The notes below the pieces were generated by a model. The model saw only the letters and a program-made list of their open reading frames with translations. It was not told the origin of the DNA and searched no databases. Shown here piece after piece: positions 54,866 to 64,000 of a DNA stretch of 64,000 nt. Position 1 is the first letter of the stretch. Each line of letters starts with the position of its first letter. A program made the translations under genes and the position numbers. The stretch comes from Stictocephala bisonia. Its lineage: Eukaryota > Arthropoda > Insecta > Hemiptera > Membracidae. The DNA lies in the NCBI GenBank assembly GCA_035578905.1, contig JAQJVL010000159.1, forward strand, positions 1 to 64,000. Reading direction: 5' to 3'.

Positions 54866-57206
54866 AAGGGTGTCTCAACCTAAGTTGAGGCAAGCTACCT
54901 GACCGGAGGGATAGACCAGGATAATGGCCGGGCCGGCACGGCGAGTAAATCCCATTAGTCACGCATCGCCGAATGCACCACCTAAACACGGAAATGTAAA
55001 GGATAGATTTGAAAATGTAATAAATGCGTTTTCTTATAAAAAGCGTTATACTGTATTTTTAGTCATCAAAAAACAAACAATTGTGTGTTTGTCCCATGTT
55101 AATCAGCCGACTTTCAGTGTTAAAGCTAATTATATATTTTTTCAATATATCATCGTTAAAAATTACATGTTTTATTTTTAAAATGTAAATGTATCTATGT
55201 GGCTTTATATGATGGTAATAGATAGTGTATTGAATTTGCCATTTAATGTGTGACAAACTTTCTCTCTGCGTTTCGGAACTTAAGTGATAAAGATCGTTTT
55301 GCAGGCTTGAGACTGCCAGAGGCCGCATTAAAATAAGAGGCCATTTTTGGTCAATAAGAGCTTCGTCACATTTTTATTTTATTTTTAAATTTTATTATTT
55401 TTTGTATTTTATAGTTTTTGTTTATTTTTATTTATTTTTTATTTTGTTTACTGTACACTGCTGTCTTTATTATGTTACTCTGGAGGAAGGCATTCGGCCA
55501 GGATTTCCTCTTCTTCCAGTTCGCTGTTGCTCTCTGTTTAGTTCGCTGTTGCTCTCTGTTTCGGAATCACTAAGTTGTCGAGGTTAACAACAATGCGGTT
55601 TTCATCTGTAAAACTATCTACAAGGTTGTTCACTTGCCACAGTGCATCTTCCAGTTTCCTCACATGCTCCACAAACTTCTTCCATGTTTCGGGTGACAGG
55701 TTTGATATGTTATTGTTCAACATTTCTTCAACATCATGAATGTTATAAGAAACATTATGCAGTGGGACGTTGTTCTTCACTTGTGCCCATGCCAGTTCAA
55801 TTAGATTCAAATCACAGTGGTAAGGAGGCAACCTTAACACTGTGTGTCCAGCTTCAGCAGCCATCTGGTCAACAACATATCTTTTAGCTGACATTCGAAA
55901 AGGTTCCGCCAACTGTACAAGTTCAGCTTTTACAAGTGTAGTAGACGATCGGACTCCTTTATTTGTCAGATATTTCTGGATATCATCTTTTCTCCAGCTT
56001 ATGTTTGGAAATTTCTCCACGGTCGTGGAATGGTAGGAGGCGTTGTCCATTACAACGACGCTTCTGGGTGGTAAATTCGGCAGGAGTTTCTCCTCAAACC
56101 AATTTTCGAAACAAGCAGATTTCATTTCTTCGTGATAGTCTACCCCTCCAAGCCGCTTTTTGTTTTTCTTCCCTTGAAAAATTAGCCTCACGTCATTGTG
56201 AACTGTTTCATCACTTTGTTCCTTGAGAAATACATTTTCATTTCCAATATGGACAACGATCAGGCGTCCTCCTCGCCCTGGAACGTTCTTTAGTCCAGTC
56301 GTTTCGCCTTCCAACGCAGCGTGTCGTGCGGATTTGATATAAGACGGTCTCCCAGCGTGCTTCACTGTGTGTCCTGCAATCAAAAATGTCTCATCCAGGT
56401 AAAAAAATTGGTTTATTTTCAAGTCTGTATTTCCGGATCTCCGTAAAATATTTCCTTCTCCAAATTACAAGATCGTCTCTTTCAATAAACACCGAACGTC
56501 GTGTCCGGCGTTCGTACACAAATCCCAGAAGTGATATACCGATGAACTGTAGCTCTGCTCATTGCTGGTAAACTGTCGTCTTCATTAATTTTCTCTGTTA
56601 TTAACTGTTTCTCAATTACATATTAACTGTTATAAATTTAACCATTGTACATGTGTAAAACTATAATGGAAAACTTTAAATATTTGAGAAGAAACAATGG
56701 GATTAAAAATAGGTGACGAAGATATAATAGACCAAAAATTAAAATATAGCCTACAGTTAAATATACAGTTTAATTTCTACAGTTTATTTATATGCATTAT
56801 TATACATTTATATTTATTATATTATAATATATATTTGTTGTATTTATTATATTTTATTTATATACATTTTAAATTAGGCAAATTTAAATTTTAAAAATAA
56901 AACATGTAATTTTTAACGATGATATATTGAAAAAATATATCATTAGCTTTAACACTGAAAGTCGGCCAATTAACATGGGACAAACACACAATTGTTTGTT
57001 TTTTGATGACTTAAAATACAGTATAACGCTTTTTATAAGAAAACGCATTTATTACATTTTCAAATTTATCTCTTACATATCCGTATTTAGGTGGTGCATT
57101 CGGCGACGCGTAACTAATGGGATTTACTCGCCGTGCCGGCCCGGCCATTATCCTGGTCTACCCCTCCGGTCATGTAGCTTGCCTCAACTTAGGTTGAGAC
57201 ACCGTT
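54866..57206 (-). mobile_element. IS630/Tc1/mariner-group transposon with ~325-bp terminal inverted repeats (2,341 bp)
   Basis: The left end AAGGGTGTCTCAACCTAAGT and the right end (complement AACGGTGTCTCAACCTAAGT) lie next to TA on each side (54864-54865, 57207-57208). The inverted repeats continue for about 325 bp (54866-55190 and 56882-57206), with a few differences. Inside, on the minus strand, is a DDE transposase (55538-56562). TA target, DDE_3-like catalytic domain and very long terminal repeats are the diagnostic set. Confidence 0.9.
55538..56562 (-). pseudogene. DD82E transposase (IS630/Tc1/mariner group), one frameshift
   Basis: The catalytic domain is open over 55540-56421: FFYLDETFLIAGHTVKH (first Asp), VVVMDNASYHS (second Asp) and RLPPYHCDLNLIELAWAQVK (Glu). 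I count 82 residues between the second Asp and the Glu, far from the 34-41 usual in Tc1/mariner. Upstream, in another frame, SVFIERDDLVIWRRKYFTEI and RKYRLENKPIF lead into the catalytic domain. One extra T in the T7 run (A7 at 56401-56407 on the + strand) breaks the join. The N-terminal DNA-binding part is degraded, with a TGA at 56559-56561. A DD82E family has been named Sailor; I assign it by spacing only. Otherwise the enzyme looks well preserved. Confidence 0.85.
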
Positions 57207-57258
57207 TAACAACATATGATTTTATAGTATAATTTGTAATCAACTGTCATTTTCTTAA

Positions 57259-57452
57259 TCCTTGAGTATTATGTCGTTTAAGTAAGGTACTTCTGGTTCA
57301 TCTTCATATTCAAATTGATCTGGTTCAAAGCTTTCTGGAACGTCAAGCAGTTCGAGTGGTAATTGATCTCCTGTAATCCATCCAAACTTAAGTTCACCAC
57401 TCTCCAACTTCCATCCATTTCCCACTTGAGTTGGTTTCGGAGGGTTTGGCTA
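57259..57452 (-). pseudogene. C-terminal remnant of an unidentified protein
   Basis: Minus strand, 63 open codons ending in TAA: NPPKPTQVGNGWKLESGELK, GWITGDQLPLELLD, then an acidic end (ESFEPDQFEYEDEPEVPYLN) and IILKD. A TAG lies just upstream. The GxGWxLxxGxLxxxW...LP..LL pattern recalls a segment found in a group of repetitive insect proteins, but I cannot name the family. It abuts the right end of the DD82E element by about 50 bp and may belong to another mobile element. Confidence 0.5.
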
Positions 57453-57930
57453 CATATGTGTTATTCCATACGTAACATTGGTAGTTGACAAGTTTTATAT
57501 GGTTTTCTAATGACGTTTTGCATGGGCGCAGTAGATTTAAATCCACACCTTGGTGACATGATTAGTGTCATGTATCCTTCTGTTAATGGTTTCTGTTTGC
57601 CTAGTACATTTGAAGTTTTTCAAACTGACGCTGCCCAGCTGGGTATTTGGATTTTTTTTTTTAAATGTAATCTAAAAAAGGACCATAATAAATCTGACTG
57701 TATAACATTGTTAACAGTAGCTCTGTTTACAAAATAAGTCATTGTTGCATCAATGTTTGGCTGAAGATGCTTGGAAATGAAACAAGGTCGTAAGGATCTA
57801 TAAAAAAAAAATAAAATAAAAAAGTCATAGAGACTTATAAGGTACTATTAGTATCTAAGAAATTTGTTTGTCTATTACTTTTGATAATAAGGAAAGAAGT
57901 GAGATTAAACGTTTCTTTTCGGTTTCACTG
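57453..57930. other. Intergenic, possible upstream remains of the previous frame
   Basis: Minus-strand frames here are broken and not recognised. An A run occurs near 57800-57820. Confidence 0.3.
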
Positions 57931-57933
57931 TTA

Positions 57934-58560
57934 TTAATTTTTTTCTTTATTTTTTAATAATGGTTGGACTTCAGTAAGCCAGCCTTTATTTGGATGGAAA
58001 CTTCCTGAAGTTAGTGACATATTTATTACTATGTACGCCTGTGGTTCTGCTAATTCTTCCTTCCACAATTTAAGAAAATACATACTGAATCCATCAAGGT
58101 CTGCAGTAGGTTTGGTTGATAGCTTTGAAAATATGTTCATAGTTCAACTATGGATTTCATTGATTTTTTTTCCGATTGATACCTGTTTTGTTGGTCCTGG
58201 CAAAACCAGATAGTAACAGGTTGTTAGAATTATTATTTTTTACTGTGTGCAATGTTCACAAAAATATATTACATTTTTCTGCATTTTGAAAAGAGTTCCC
58301 TGTGGTGCTGTTATTAAATTCTAACTTGATATTGCTACTTTCCTTGGGGAATTTGGGGAATACTGGGCCTAATTTGGTTGATACATTTCCAAAATCTTTG
58401 AGTATATTTTGCACTTGATATATTATTTTGCTCATCCTGACTTAATTTGTTTGGTATTTGTTCTAAAAGTTGCATTTTTTTAATTTTTTTCTTTTAAATC
58501 CTGAATTACTTTAAAGTTAGGTTTATCCAAACAGCATACTACTCTCCTATTATTCTTAAT
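57934..58560 (-). pseudogene. LINE fragment: start of reverse transcriptase
   Basis: Minus strand 57934-58140 reads NIFSKLSTKPTADLDGFSMY, FLKLWKEELAEPQAYIVINM and SLTSGSFHPNKGWLTEVQPL, the entry to a LINE reverse transcriptase (kPxGxDgxs..LK...; sGxFPxxWK.a.v.Pl.K). Weak linker-like residues continue to about 58560 in other frames. No palm domain follows. Confidence 0.75.
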
Positions 58561-58642
58561 CATCTCTTTGCTTTATGATTGGCGAAGGATGTTTAATATT
58601 TATAGAGTCATTTTGAATCTGGAGACTACATACATTCACATA

Positions 58643-58826
58643 CAGTAGTAGTGACCCACCTGCCCACCCATTCACTTGCAGTGGTAGTGACCCACCCGCC
58701 TACCCATACACGTGCAGTGGTAGTGACCCACCCGCCTACCCATACACGTGCAGTGGTAGTGACCCACCCGTCCACCCATTCACGTGTAGTGGTAGTGACC
58801 CACCCATTCACGTGCAGTGGTAGTTA
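58643..58826. repeat. 36-bp minisatellite, about five units
   Basis: Units begin at 58643, 58679, 58715 and 58751 with CAGTGGTAGTGACCCACCCG, then a diverged unit at 58787 and a partial one at 58815. The period is 36 bp, so one minus-strand frame reads a 12-residue repeat (WVTTTARVWVGG-like). Origin as protein repeat is unlikely. Confidence 0.9.
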
Positions 58827-59049
58827 AAAAAAAAATATATACAAATGATTTTGATAAATATATCAATATTGAAGTTAAAGACCAGCAAATAAATTATAAT
58901 TTTCATAATTCCAACGTTAATATTATGGTACTCGCTTCGCTTATTGGGGGCTTAGCTCCCCACTGCGAAATCAAATTCAATTTGATTTCGGCCCAAACTG
59001 ATCACAAATGCTATCAAATTTGTATACGATTAGTACTTAAGACGATAAC

Positions 59050-60160
59050 AGAGCTACTTAAGTTGATCAAGGCGGCCACCAAAGTTAATAATGAATGGGA
59101 AGACCCAAGCCTCTCATGAAAAGAAACAAAATAAAATGAAAAAGTCTTTATTTTATAAGACGAGGTTTGGACTAAACAGTCCTCTCTACTACCTAACATT
59201 ACGTAGAGCACTGTCCTGGGTTCTTGAAGGGATGCCTAGCTCCATGGTCGGTCCGTGATATGTAATAAATGCTATCTAATTTGATCATGGTTTACCAAGT
59301 AAATCACGGGGAAACCTACATTGATCACAGGGGCTACTACGTTGATGATAGGTTGGAACCTAAGTTGAACAAGAGAACTACCTACATTGACCAGAGAGCT
59401 ACCTACCTTGATCACGTGTATCTACACAAGTTGATCACGGTGGGGCTACCCAAGATGATAATGGTTGGTTACCCAAATGTATCAAGTAGGGCTGCCAAAG
59501 TTCATCAAAGGGGCTACATAAGTTAATTGATCAAGATGAACCACCTTTGTTGATCACAGAAGGCTACGCAAGTTAATGAAGAGGGGGCTGCCTAAGATAA
59601 TTAAGGTTGGCTACAAAAGTCAATTACGGGGCTACCCCAGATGATTGACACCGGGCGACTATCTAAGTTTAAGATACTCAAGAGAACTATTTAAGTTTAG
59701 GACGGTCAGTTTGATTATCGGGGCTACATACATAGATCATAGGCAGCTACCTAAGTTGATCATATGCGGCTACCTACAGCTGATCACGGGTGCTTTACAA
59801 TATGATAACGGGTGACTACCACAGTTGTTTACCAGGAGCTTTCCAAGTAGATCACAGGCTATACAAGATCATTACGGATGGTTGCCATAGTGTATTACGG
59901 GGGACTATAAAAGATCATCATGGGGCTACCTAAATGGTTGACGGCCGGTTAACCTAATTGATCACGGGGCTACCCAGGATGATTATCCAAGTTGATCACA
60001 GGGGGTTCCCAACATGATCAAGGGAGCTAAGGAAGCTGATCATGGAAATCTGCTTAAGTTGATCACAGGGGTTAACAAAGGTCACCACGGAGAGTAGCCT
60101 AAGTTGATGACGGGATGCTACCAAAGTTGATCAAAGAAGCAGGTAAATGAAGAGGTCAAG
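59050..60160. repeat. Degenerate ~21-bp minisatellite, block 1
   Basis: Dozens of diverged copies of a unit close to GGCTACCTAAGTTGATCACG, usually 18 to 27 bp apart, with GATCAC, GGGGCTAC and AAGTTGAT as the steadiest words. The array has no open frame. Confidence 0.85.
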
Positions 60161-61750
60161 GTAAATAGTGGGCAAGGTTTTAAGTATCCAGCTTGTTGTA
60201 ATCATGTGGAATAGGTGGATACATTCCAAAAAAATCACATGTTTTTGACAAAATACTCAACTTTAACGACTTTTTATGAGGTAAATGTAATTTATACAGC
60301 ATAGATATATAACCATTTACAATATTATGACGGGTGTCTACCAAAGATGATCACCAGGGGCTTTCCGAGTTGATTACAGACTATCAAGCCACTCTTGAGT
60401 GGTTACTAAAGTGGGATCACGGGGGACGGTCGCTACCCTAGTTGATCATGGAGACTAACTAAGTTGATCACGGGGGGGGGGGGGCTACCCAAGATGATAA
60501 CGGGTGTTTATCCAAGTTGATCACAGGGGGTTCCCAATATGATCTGGGGGGGGGGGGGTTGTATCCAAGATGATCGTAAGAAATTGCCTTATTTTTTGAT
60601 GGGTTACTACCAAAGTTGATAACGGAGGCTGGTCAAAAGAGTGTTTAACGTAAATATTGTGTAAGGTTTTAAGTTTCCAGCTTGTTTTAATCATCCTTAA
60701 ATGGGAGGATACATTCAAAAAATCACATTTGTTTACAACAATCTCAACTTTGTCAACGTTTTGTGAGGAAACGATAGAGTTTAACACTAAAAAGTAAATA
60801 ACACCTTTCATACAGAATTTAATTGTTAATTTGAATATTTCATTAGGTGTTATTCAAATTAAATATTACAGATTCTGTAAAATAAAAACTTCAACTGCGC
60901 AAACAGGTGAGCGTTTTTTCATCAGCCACTTTGAATTTTTTTTGTTATGAATAGTGCAAAATCTAATTGTATACCATTTTATGAACAGTAAATTTGAAGG
61001 TAAATAGTATGTAAGTTTGTACGTTTCTGGCTCATGATTAAATCATGATTAAATAGGAGGATCTCTTACAAAAAATCACATGTTTTCGACTTAACTTTAC
61101 TGACTTTTTGCGAGGAAACTATATAAGTACCACAAAAATGCACATTACATTTTTTGTACAGCATTTAATTTTTAGGTTGAACATTTCATTGGATGCTATC
61201 TAAACTATATGTTACAGCTTCAGTAAAACAAAAACTTCAACTTTGCAAACAGTACAGCGATTTCACGTCAGCCATTTTGAATTTTTTCTAGGTTATGAAA
61301 AGTGAAAAATCAAAGTTTGTAGCAGGTTAATAACAAAGTACTAAAGATAAACAGCGAGTAGGGTTTTAAGTTTCTAGCTCCTTTAAATCAGGCTTAAATG
61401 GGAGCTATTTCTAAGGAACGAAAGAAGGAAAGGAAGAAAGAAAAACTATTTCTGAGGAAACTATTGTATGTAGCACAAAATATACAGAACACTTTTTGTG
61501 CAGAATTTGATTGTTAATTTAAATATATCATTTGATGTTAAATAAACTTAAAATTAAAGTTTCAGTAAAACAAAAACCTCAACTCTGCAAACAGGTCAAC
61601 GTTTTCACGTCAGTCATTTTGGATTTTTTCTTGGTTATGGACAGTGAAAAATCGAATTTAATAGAATTTTTGATAACAAATTAGTAAAATTAAGTAGTGT
61701 GTACGGTTTTAAGTTCTTAAATTATCGTAATAATGCAGTAATATAAGAAA
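60161..61750. repeat. ~345-bp tandem array, about 4.5 units, with minisatellite block inside
   Basis: Unit starts (GTAAATAGTGxGTAAGGTTTT AAG-like) lie at about 60161, 60650, 61000, 61347 and 61690. The spacing is 350, 347 and 343 bp for the last three; the first interval is 489 bp because minisatellite sequence (about 60330-60640) interrupts it. Shared inner words: AAAAATCACATG, CTTCAACTxTGCAAACAG and CGTCAGCCATTTTGAATTTT. Two G runs lie at about 60473-60483 and 60546-60558. It is non-coding. Confidence 0.85.
60330..60640. repeat. Degenerate ~21-bp minisatellite, block 2
   Basis: The same GATCACGGGGGCTACC-type units as block 1, lying inside the first ~345-bp unit. It carries the two G homopolymers. 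Confidence 0.8.
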
Positions 61751-64000
61751 AACATAACAAAAATAACATTTTTTAACGAAATGTGAAAATTATTTTTTTT
61801 TGCGTAGTTATTATCAAAAATAAAAAAAAAATGTTATCAGACCAATATTGTAGAAACATAATTACAAATCAGGAATATGCTATCAGATTTGCTCTACAAC
61901 GAACGGTTTGCCTACAATCAAGCCGTAAGTAAACCTCTGCACACAATTCAAAATTCCCGTCCGCCATTTTTTTGTGGGTTAAAAATAAAAAATCTTTAGT
62001 TTTTGGAATTTTCCCGTCGATTGCTCGGTAATAGCTACAAGTGTGCCAAATTTCAAGTTTCTAGCTAATCTGGAAGTGGGTTAAAATTTGTATACGTGAG
62101 TGAGTGAGTTACATGCGGCTTTATAGATGAGTAGACGTAATTGTTACTTCATGAGAAAAGGATTATGATTATGGAAGAATACCAAAAATAGATAGTTAAA
62201 TGCCAGATTGCACCAGTTCGCGATATTTTTGTACCTCGTATATAAAAAAAGTAACTAGTATTGGTATTCATCATTGTGGTAAAGGTTTAGCGGAAATGAA
62301 GCTTCAGACTTCGGAGTCCAAATTTTTAATCCCCATCAAATAATTAAGTTCATACAGATCAGCAGACCCGTATTAACTGGTTTACCCACCCATGTTTAAT
62401 TGGTTTAAACATTATTTAAAACAAACAAAATAAGCTAAATTTGTTACACATATAAGTTTAGGTGAACAATTTTATTTTTTGTTCTCTTGGCTGAGCTCCT
62501 CCTAGTAAAAAAATGATGCTAGCGCTCAAGTGGGCGTTGGCTGAACGATGCTGTTCATTCGGTCGCTGACAAAAAATATGCCAATATGCTTAAAAAACTA
62601 ATAACTTAGCTTTACTGAATTTGTGATATTTTGTGTATTATTTTAGTTAGGACGATTACTTAGCAAGAATATAAATTGGTAAGTAATTAGATTCATTATA
62701 AAACTTAATTTATTGTATTTATTATGTCAAGTTATTTGCCGGTTAATTCAACTGCTTGGTTGGGAGGGGGAAAGCAGAAGCTTTCTGCAACTCAATAGGC
62801 GGGTACCTCGTTTTAGCAGCCGATTTTCTGGAAATATTGTTTTTACTTTTATTTACACCTTATTTGGTATTGTATTATTTTTGATATTCAGGAAATTTTA
62901 AACGATTTATTTGTGACGAATGTTGATTAAGAAAATAAATTTAAAAAATAACATTTTAGAATAGGCTACAGCCTTCACACTACTCAACAATTTGTATAAA
63001 CTTATCAAATGGCCAAAACATCCTAAATGGGTTAAAACATTTACTGATTCCAAACTATGTTGATTACATTTTGCTTGATTCAAATTACAAATAGGAAATA
63101 CTTCTTAGACGAATTGATTAATTTGCCAAAATATACACATCTTAAATAGGTCACCACATTTTCTGTTAAATGAAAACAATCATTGACACTTGTTGAATTT
63201 ACATGATGAGGTTAATTCCAATTATTAATCTAGAAAAGCTACCTCATATTTGACATTTTTCAGTTTGTTGAAAAATTATTTCAACTTACAATAAATCTAT
63301 ACTGAAAAATATCCTTTGTTTAGCTCTTTCAGAATTAATTTAGATTCTGTAGACTACAAAAGAGATATAATGTCACACTAAGCTGATAACAGAAAAAATC
63401 TGACAATTTATTTTATAATTTTGTTTTAATACTATTTTACAAATAAGAAAATTGAAGAAATCCTTAGTATTTTTGTTCACTAGATATTTTAGTTATCTCT
63501 GGTAAAATAAAACTCAAAAGTTGTCACAGATGTTTTTGGTCATTTTCCAACTGCCTATCTTCAGTGCTGAATACTTGTGAACAATTAGCTCTGAAGGTCA
63601 GGGACAATGAAGTCTATATCAAGTTTCATTTGACATAGAAGAAGTCAAAGACCTAGTATACAACATACATTGTTACATTGACTGTAAACCGTGCACTTAA
63701 GATGTTAATCGGAGTTTACTTCAGGATAAGCTGCACACTTTTTTTTGTAATTCAGTGCAGTAAAATTTCGTTTGTCATATTTATTTTTGTTACTATTACA
63801 GATTGATTTTACCATTGAGAAAACTTTCACCATTATTAGAAATTAAATGAACAGCTGTCACAGGTACTTCCCTATGGGAATATTTTGAAATTTGTAGTTG
63901 CAAAATTACCCTTAAAACTAATACTAAGCGTCAAAACACATTAAAAGTGACTTTATAGCCAATCTGACTTGCATATGTGGTGTTTTCATCCGTAAAAATA
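61751..64000. other. AT-rich intergenic sequence with an RTE-like tail
   Basis: About 61960-62140 (CCGTCCGCCATTTTTTTGTG, GTGCCAAATTTCAAGTTTCT, GAGTGAGTGAGTTACATGCG, TTATAGATGAGTAG) looks like the 3' end of an RTE/Proto2-type element and resembles the ~345-bp units. From 62150 to 64000 nothing is recognised; the + strand frame 62713-62901 has no known motif. Confidence 0.45.

Noticed and set aside
58626..58811. Trp/Thr-rich 61-codon protein on the minus strand
   Set aside because: Explained fully by the 36-bp minisatellite.
1..64000. CRISPR array, operon, prophage or other prokaryotic system
   Set aside because: Introns, GT/AG splice sites, LINEs, SINEs and mariner, hAT and Penelope elements show an animal nuclear genome. 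The repeats seen are minisatellites and transposons without spacer structure.

Overview
This is a 64-kb piece of an AT-rich insect nuclear genome. It has spliced exons with GT/AG borders, introns of 2 to 15 kb and dense nested transposons. It carries no prokaryotic features, rRNA or CRISPR array. The protein matches and the kinds of elements present fit an insect, perhaps a hemipteran with a large genome, but the order cannot be fixed from the sequence alone.

The only host gene I can support is the 3' part of a Slo2/KCNT-type sodium-activated potassium channel gene on the + strand. Seven exons (9879-10064, 12398-12529, 15528-15617, 18790-18995, 21754-22111, 24096-24218, 39154-39375) join without a frame break into about 438 codons. 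They cover the distal cytoplasmic RCK2 region and the C-terminal tail, ending in a stop at 39373-39375. The 5' exons (membrane core and RCK1) must lie upstream of the window. From 1 to about 39.1 kb the window is therefore Slo2 intron plus exons. From 39.4 kb onwards it is 3' flank with no host gene that I recognise.

Layout: 0.6-1.6 kb, an internally deleted mariner; 2.0-7.9 kb, minus-strand LINE remains with two nested LINE tails; 8.0-9.0 kb, SINEs; 9.9-24.2 kb, the first six visible Slo2 exons, with SINE, mariner, piggyBac-type and other MITE insertions in the introns; 24.2-39.2 kb, the giant last intron. That intron holds a LINE tail split by a 3.7-kb hAT element (8-bp target duplication), a 5.3-kb Penelope-like insertion (15-bp target duplication), two MITEs and an internally deleted LINE. 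The Penelope-like insertion is one full-length copy joined head-to-head to a truncated copy, giving two apparently identical 2,020-bp inverted arms around a 1.2-kb loop. From 39.4 to 64 kb there are MITEs, a tRNA-derived SINE, a LINE split by a piggyBac-type MITE, long inverted repeats, and a 2.3-kb IS630/Tc1/mariner-group element with about 325-bp terminal repeats and a DD82E transposase. There are also a 36-bp minisatellite, a degenerate ~21-bp minisatellite and a ~345-bp tandem array.

The strongest candidate for something unusual is the Penelope inverted repeat. It lies inside an intron of a transcribed gene, so every full-length Slo2 pre-mRNA should contain a perfect 2-kb hairpin. That could feed small-RNA or RNA-editing pathways. 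This is inference, but it is directly testable.
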